Shown: positions 60,049 to 64,000 of the stretch, in pieces
Numbering within the stretch: position 1 is the first letter of the stretch
Layout: every line of letters begins with the position of its first letter
DNA from: an uncultured Clostridia bacterium
GTDB taxonomy: Bacteria; Bacillota; Clostridia; Christensenellales; UBA1242
Reading direction: 5' to 3'
NCBI GenBank assembly: GCA_934754355.1
Contig: CAKVID010000004.1
Coordinates: forward strand, 134,401-198,400
Length of the DNA stretch: 64,000 nt
Translations under genes and position numbers: made by a program
The notes under the pieces: model-generated
What the model saw: the letters and a program-made list of their open reading frames with translations, nothing else
Database searches by the model: none
What the model was told of the DNA's origin: nothing

Positions 60049-60864
60049 TTATTCTTTGCGACTAGCACCACAACTAGAGCATTTAGTTTCGCCGTCTTTG
60101 AACATTGTTCCGCAATATTTACAAGTTTTCTTCTTCTCTTCTTCTGTAAGATTGCTAGTATCTGCTGACATCATTACGTGTTTTTTAATTTTTCTAATTG
60201 TTAATATTACTAGAACAATATCCACAATAATAAATGTTGCTAGAAGAACCGATGTGGTGATGATTGTTTTCCTGGCACTAATATATTCGCCGTCATTCTC
60301 GATAGGAATATTTTTGTACCCCATATTTATACTATCTGTATCTTTATTAACATTTTGGTTATTTACTGCAAAGTATAGAGTCTCACCAATCTCAAACTCA
60401 TAAATTTCAGATTCTGAGTACACCGAATATGTGTAACCTTCAAGTACTCCACCGCTATAAGGAATTTCATATGTAAAGTACCATTTGCCACAACCTTCAT
60501 TGTAGAAGATATCTTTAATAGTGCCTTCTTTCTTGTAATTTTCATTTTGTTCGGCTTTCTCTATCATGTGGATATAATAATCTCTGTCTGTTTTAATTTT
60601 ATTAATATTACTACTGCCGCTAACTACAAGAAGTGTACTAATAATGGCAAAAACTAATACAATAAAAATGGCAGAAAACCAACCTTGAAATGCCGAGCCA
60701 GAAGATACTGGAACATAGTATGTGCGACCATGCCATACCCAGTGAATAGGAGTTGTGCGTCTATACGACAAACTGCTACCACTACTTCTACTACTCCAGT
60801 TACCTCCGCTACTGCCACCACCGCCATGACTACCAGAACTACCACCATGTGAACCACTTGGCAT
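60049..60864 (-). CDS. Membrane protein with Gly/Ser/His-rich start and C-terminal zinc ribbon
   Basis: The 271-residue protein begins with a low-complexity Gly/Ser/His region (about 1-35), then has a membrane segment (WFSAIFIVLVFAIISTLLVV, about 63-82), an extracellular-looking domain of about 120 residues, a second membrane segment (about 202-224) and a C-terminal zinc ribbon CKYCG...CSSCG. The ribbon would be cytoplasmic. I recognise no specific family. The ATG at 60864 is nine bases after GGAGG and is preferred to a TTG three codons earlier. A good promoter lies upstream, and the gene is monocistronic. Confidence 0.75.
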   Translation of the reverse strand: MPSGSHGGSSGSHGGGGSSGGNWSSRSSGSSLSYRRTTPIHWVWHGRTYYVPVSSGSAFQGWFSAIFIVLVFAIISTLLVVSGSSNINKIKTDRDYYIHMIEKAEQNENYKKEGTIKDIFYNEGCGKWYFTYEIPYSGGVLEGYTYSVYSESEIYEFEIGETLYFAVNNQNVNKDTDSINMGYKNIPIENDGEYISARKTIITTSVLLATFIIVDIVLVILTIRKIKKHVMMSADTSNLTEEEKKKTCKYCGTMFKDGETKCSSCGASRKE

Positions 60865-60900
60865 AATCTTCAACCTCCACTTATCTATAATTTCATTTTT

Positions 60901-60929
60901 AGTATACCATAAATATATTTGGTTGACAA
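60901..60929 (-). promoter_or_regulatory. Sigma-A promoter of the zinc-ribbon protein gene
   Basis: Minus-strand TTGTCA (60929-60924), a 17-base spacer and TATACT (60906-60901). A plus-strand TTGACA overlaps it at 60923-60928. Confidence 0.6.
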
Positions 60930-61234
60930 TATAAATAAATATATCAAAAATATATTATAAGCCTAACTTACTTAGAAATTACAAATATTTATTCGTTTTA
61001 TGTTGATTTAACTTTATTAAATAATAAAATTGCTGAAATAGATGCCAAAATCGCGAATGGCGAATTAACATTTGCTTAAGTTATAAATTATATTATATTA
61101 ATATCAAAACTCACAAAAAATCAAAGGCTTAAAAACAATAAAAGTTATAAATAATTAAAGATATAAATAATTAAAAGCACAAAAAAATTTAAAAACAAAA
61201 AACAGTTAAAAATTTATGATAAATTAAATAAACA
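60930..61234 (+). other. AT-rich intergenic stretch without a supported gene
   Basis: I see no gene with a start and ribosome site. An open segment at about 61010-61078 reads IAEIDAKIANGELTFA before a stop, without a usable start. The stretch ends in a terminator that no annotated gene needs, so an unannotated transcript is possible. Confidence 0.35.
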
Positions 61235-61272
61235 AAAAAACATTGAGGAAAATTAAATCCCCAATGTTTTTT
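61235..61272 (+). terminator. Orphan intrinsic terminator
   Basis: AAAAAACATTG/CAATGTTTTTT (61235-61245 with 61262-61272) with an inner GG/CC. No gene is annotated for 370 bases before it on plus, and the next gene starts 270 bases after it. Confidence 0.8.
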
Positions 61273-61273
61273 C

Positions 61274-61333
61274 TTAGGTTTCTTACCTGGCTTGGTTTTG
61301 TAACTTTTTGACATAGAAAAAGTTAATACCTAA
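61274..61333. other. Nested inverted repeats after the orphan terminator
   Basis: TTAGGT (61274-61279) pairs with ACCTAA (61328-61333), enclosing AACTTTTT/AAAAAGTT (61302-61309 with 61317-61324). A structured RNA or a second terminator is possible. Confidence 0.4.
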
Positions 61334-61451
61334 TTATTCACCAACATATGGAAATCCAACAAAGATATTTTATTATAATTTTATACAACCTACTCTCATT
61401 TAATAACACTGAATTTAAGCCAAGAATTGAGAATATAAAACATTTATAATC

Positions 61452-61514
61452 ATTTACAAACATTTGTAAATATTGTATTATAATTCATATAGTGATGACA
61501 TTTTGATGACATTT
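61452..61514 (+). promoter_or_regulatory. Palindromic operator, -10 element and tandem repeats before the phosphatase gene
   Basis: ATTTACAAACATTTGTAAAT (61452-61471) is a perfect 20-base palindrome. It is followed by TATAAT (61479-61484) and an exact tandem duplication of TGATGACATTT (61493-61503 and 61504-61514), the second overlapping TGACATTTGTCA. The positions around a -10 suggest repressor binding. Confidence 0.55.
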
Positions 61515-61540
61515 GTCAACAATTTACCAAGGAGGTCTCA

Positions 61541-62308
61541 ATGAAATATTTTGTATCGTCTGACATACATGGGTTTTATGATGAATGGATGACTGCACTT
61601 AACAATGCCAAGTTTGATAAAAACAATCCTGAGCATAAAATTATTGTGTGTGGTGACTTATTCGATCGTGGTAGACAACCAAAAGAAATAATTAATTTTA
61701 TTAATGACATGGGAGATAAAATTATACTAATTAAAGGTAACCACGAAGATTTAATGATGGAAGCTATCAAAAGAAATAAATTTTTAGGTCACGATATTAG
61801 CAATGGAACCGCATATACTTTAATAGATTTGAACCCCATGCTTTATATGGACGAAAATATTTCATTGCAATCTATAGCAAAACAATCTGGCTTGACAAAC
61901 ATAATAAAAAAATGCTATGATTACTATGAAACAGAACATTATGTTTTTGTTCATGGCTGGATTCCATTAAATTACGCTGATGAAAACATATATAACTCCA
62001 CTCTTCAAAATGCTAAATATAAAAAGAATTGGAGAAAAGCAACAAAAAAAGAATGGGAAAGAGCAAGATGGACGAGTTGTGTAGCAGCATATAAACAACA
62101 ATTGTTTGAACCAAATAAAATAATAGTGTGTGGACATTGGCATTGTAGCGCTTTGTGGCATCTTAAATACCCAAATAAATACTCCGAATTTGGCGATAGT
62201 GAAAATTTTGAACCATTTAAAGATAGTAATATTTATGCAATTGATGGTTGTACAGCACATACTCACAAAGTAAATGTAGTAATAATTGAAGATAAGGAGA
62301 TAAAATGA
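61541..62308 (+). CDS. Calcineurin-type serine/threonine phosphatase-like protein
   Basis: The 255-residue protein has the metallophosphatase motifs in order: SDIHG (residues 7-11), CGDLFDRG (about 38-45), KGNHED (about 65-70), FVHGW (about 137) and CGHWH (about 192). These bind two metals and match the PP1/PP2A-like bacterial and phage group, acting on phosphoproteins or dinucleoside polyphosphates. The ATG has a perfect AAGGAGG upstream. Its last bases overlap the start of the next gene (ATGA), so the two are translationally coupled. The strong ribosome site, operator-like upstream region and unknown neighbours give an accessory or phage-derived impression, though nothing else here is clearly phage. 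Confidence 0.88.
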   Translation: MKYFVSSDIHGFYDEWMTALNNAKFDKNNPEHKIIVCGDLFDRGRQPKEIINFINDMGDKIILIKGNHEDLMMEAIKRNKFLGHDISNGTAYTLIDLNPMLYMDENISLQSIAKQSGLTNIIKKCYDYYETEHYVFVHGWIPLNYADENIYNSTLQNAKYKKNWRKATKKEWERARWTSCVAAYKQQLFEPNKIIVCGHWHCSALWHLKYPNKYSEFGDSENFEPFKDSNIYAIDGCTAHTHKVNVVIIEDKEIK

Positions 62309-63264
62309 CAGCATTTCTTATTGTTTTGATAATATTCTTAATTGCTGGAATTGCAGATTCTAACAAAAAAAAGAATAAATTTTCTGAAATTAAAAGATTA
62401 AATACCTCTAATATACCTGTTCAGTATAAAATTGCTTGCGACATAATTGAGCCAATGGCAAAAATGTACAGAGAAAAGTTAGCAAAACTAAATATCGCTA
62501 AAAACATTGATTATTATTCTTGCTCTGACAGGACGCCATTTGGACTAGACAACTATGTTAGCGATAGTGAAGTTTTAAAATCACCTTACGATTTTGCCAG
62601 AGAAAGATTAGAGCTTTGCAAAGACAAATCATATAAAGTTAGTCAGCGCTTAGCACACAGTTACGGTGCTCACGAATTTTTATACAATTACTTCGTAGGT
62701 GCTGCATTGGGATTATGCACTTATGATGATAGCTATAGCGAAAATACCATATGCAAAGTATATGCCGATAATTTATGGGATTTTATTCCCAATGTTTGTA
62801 ACCAACAATTTGTAGATGATTTTAAAGCAAAATTTAATTTACAACATATGGATAACACCTATCTGTTTAATGTTTTAGATACAGCGATTTTTTATAAGAA
62901 TAGAATTTTATTTGCCAGTGAAGAGGGAAGTTATTACTCATATGACGATGCTAAAATAATTGAAAAGATAGCATCTGAATTTGGATTACCAACTAACTCG
63001 GAATTAAAAACAATGAGTTCCAACGAATACTGTTGGAATATACCACAACTAGCAATATTTTACTCTAAATACAAAATTCAGGAAATGGGATATTCTGGCG
63101 ATACACATTTAAAATATATTAGAACAACCCCTACTGATGAAGAAAAAGAAATAATACTAGGGCATGGTGGCACAACATACGAAATTAATAATAAATTTTT
63201 AGATAAACAAGAAGCATTAAGAAAAAAATATCCCTATGTAAATAATATCAACAAAAAGAAATAA
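62305..63264 (+). CDS. Uncharacterised membrane-anchored protein
   Basis: I recognise no family in this 319-residue protein. Residues 2-18 (TAFLIVLIIFLIAGIAD) form a hydrophobic segment followed by KKKNK, so it is probably an N-terminally anchored membrane protein with a cytoplasmic body. The body contains scattered Cys and an RLAHSYGAHEFLYNYF helix, with no obvious catalytic motif. It overlaps the phosphatase gene by four bases and has AAGGAGATAAA before its ATG, so it is cotranslated and may be a partner or target of the phosphatase. A terminator follows its stop directly. Confidence 0.75.
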   Translation: MTAFLIVLIIFLIAGIADSNKKKNKFSEIKRLNTSNIPVQYKIACDIIEPMAKMYREKLAKLNIAKNIDYYSCSDRTPFGLDNYVSDSEVLKSPYDFARERLELCKDKSYKVSQRLAHSYGAHEFLYNYFVGAALGLCTYDDSYSENTICKVYADNLWDFIPNVCNQQFVDDFKAKFNLQHMDNTYLFNVLDTAIFYKNRILFASEEGSYYSYDDAKIIEKIASEFGLPTNSELKTMSSNEYCWNIPQLAIFYSKYKIQEMGYSGDTHLKYIRTTPTDEEKEIILGHGGTTYEINNKFLDKQEALRKKYPYVNNINKKK

Positions 63265-63286
63265 GTCCTCATTCGAGGGCTTTTTT
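63264..63286 (+). terminator. Intrinsic terminator between membrane-protein and HD genes
   Basis: AGTCCTC/GAGGGCT (63264-63270 with 63275-63281, one G-T pair) with loop ATTC is followed by six T. It starts at the last base of the preceding stop codon. Confidence 0.8.
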
Positions 63287-63304
63287 CTTGTAAAAAGGAG
63301 AAAA

Positions 63305-63877
63305 ATGAACGACAAAGAAAGATTTATACAAATATGTAATGAAAATATAAAAAGAGAAGGATTAGATAAGTTGCTCCAATGGCTAAACAAGAGCGACTTT
63401 TTTCTTGCACCAGCAAGCACAAAATACCACGGAAATTACGAAGGCGGTCTAGTACAGCATAGTCTAAATGTTTATGATAATATGTTAAAACTAATCGACA
63501 TATTAAACAAAAGAGAAACTTTTAGTATGGAGACTTTAACAATCGTGACCCTATTCCATGATATATGTAAGGCAAACTTTTACAAGAAAGGTTATAGAAA
63601 TGTCAAAGACGAAAATGGAGCTTGGATACAAAAAGAAATCTATGAAATAGACGAAAAAGTACCACTTGGTCATGGTGAAAAAAGTTGTATTTTATTGCAA
63701 CAATTTATGAAATTAAACATTGATGAATTGCTAAGCATCAGATGGCATATGGGCGGGTTTGATAATGCAACTAAAGGCGGAGATTATAGTATGGCAAAAG
63801 CCCAAGAATATAGCCACTTAGTAACATTATTACAATGTGCCGATACATTGGCAACTATAATGGAAGATAAAATTTAA
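63305..63877 (+). CDS. HD-domain phosphohydrolase
   Basis: The 190-residue protein has the HD pattern: GGLVQHSLNVYDNMLKL (His1, about 50), LFHDICKANF (HD pair, about 86-87), LGHGEKS and IRWHMGGFD further on, giving the H...HD...D-type metal site. HD enzymes of this size act on nucleotides or act in RNA and nucleic-acid turnover. The H-x-LxVxxN start and the LGHGEKS segment resemble members found in phages and in small metabolic enzymes, so the substrate is open. AAGGAG is eight bases from the ATG. The terminator just upstream suggests partly independent expression. The 120 bases after it show no further gene. Confidence 0.85.
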   Translation: MNDKERFIQICNENIKREGLDKLLQWLNKSDFFLAPASTKYHGNYEGGLVQHSLNVYDNMLKLIDILNKRETFSMETLTIVTLFHDICKANFYKKGYRNVKDENGAWIQKEIYEIDEKVPLGHGEKSCILLQQFMKLNIDELLSIRWHMGGFDNATKGGDYSMAKAQEYSHLVTLLQCADTLATIMEDKI

Positions 63878-64000
63878 CAACTTTTTAGCCATTTATTAAT
63901 GCATTAAATTTTCATAACATTATTAAGATTGAATAAATAGAATTTCCCTATTATCCAGTCTTTTTTTAATAGATCTAGCACCTAAAAAATAAAAAACTAA

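Noticed and set aside
61010..61078. Short open segment ending IAEIDAKIANGELTFA before a stop
   Set aside because: It has no start codon or ribosome site; at most it is a gene remnant, faintly like the C-terminus of the 57479 gene.

Overview
The window is AT-rich chromosomal DNA from a low-GC Gram-positive bacterium of the Bacillota, most likely a gut-type, probably spore-forming clostridial lineage. Pointers are WhiA, a two-LysM/GH18 hydrolase of the spore-cortex type, a TasA/camelysin-like secreted protein, lipoproteins, formate-THF ligase, RecD2-ComF and a giant protein with InlB-type (Flg_new) B-repeats. AGA/AGG arginine and TTA/CTA leucine codons predominate. I saw no rRNA, tRNA, CRISPR array, transposase or integrase.

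Layout. 1-4050 (minus): a whiA fragment, a PHP phosphoesterase and murB form one cluster; a YhcC-type radical SAM gene and ldh form a second. 4056-4349: two tandem copies of a structured repeat. 4509-8010 (plus): an M1 metallopeptidase lipoprotein and an ABC exporter half-transporter. 8080-11878 (minus): a three-gene operon with a two-subunit aconitase X and a large Old-Yellow-Enzyme-type flavoprotein. 12079-13458: asnS. 13602-14136: a gene-free block bounded by a perfect 22-bp inverted repeat. 14191-15854: an unknown protein and a small lipoprotein. 15940-39786 (minus): one uninterrupted 7948-codon gene filling 37% of the window. 40359-43858 (minus): typA and a CorC/HlyC-type CBS membrane protein. 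44058-50943 (plus): TasA-like protein, fhs, a thioredoxin-reductase-like flavoprotein lacking the redox cysteines, galE, rdgB and the LysM-GH18 hydrolase. 51136-52539: a diverged diadenylate-cyclase-like protein. 52825-57289 (minus): operon cmk, HAD phosphatase, recD2, comF. 57479-60864: three poorly characterised genes. 61541-63877 (plus): calcineurin-type phosphatase, membrane protein and HD phosphohydrolase, with an accessory or phage-like flavour.

Most of the window is core metabolism, envelope and information processing. The unexplained parts are: a dispersed structured repeat (two intact tandem copies at 4056-4349 whose stems differ but keep pairing, plus decayed copies at 45032-45093 and 52547-52690); the inverted-repeat block at 13602-14136; the giant membrane-anchored B-repeat protein with a C-terminal CxxC array; the AcnX/flavoenzyme operon; the diadenylate-cyclase-like gene; and a long hairpin that covers the ribosome-binding site of the LysM-GH18 gene.

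All functions are from reading motifs by eye; no database search or folding program was run.
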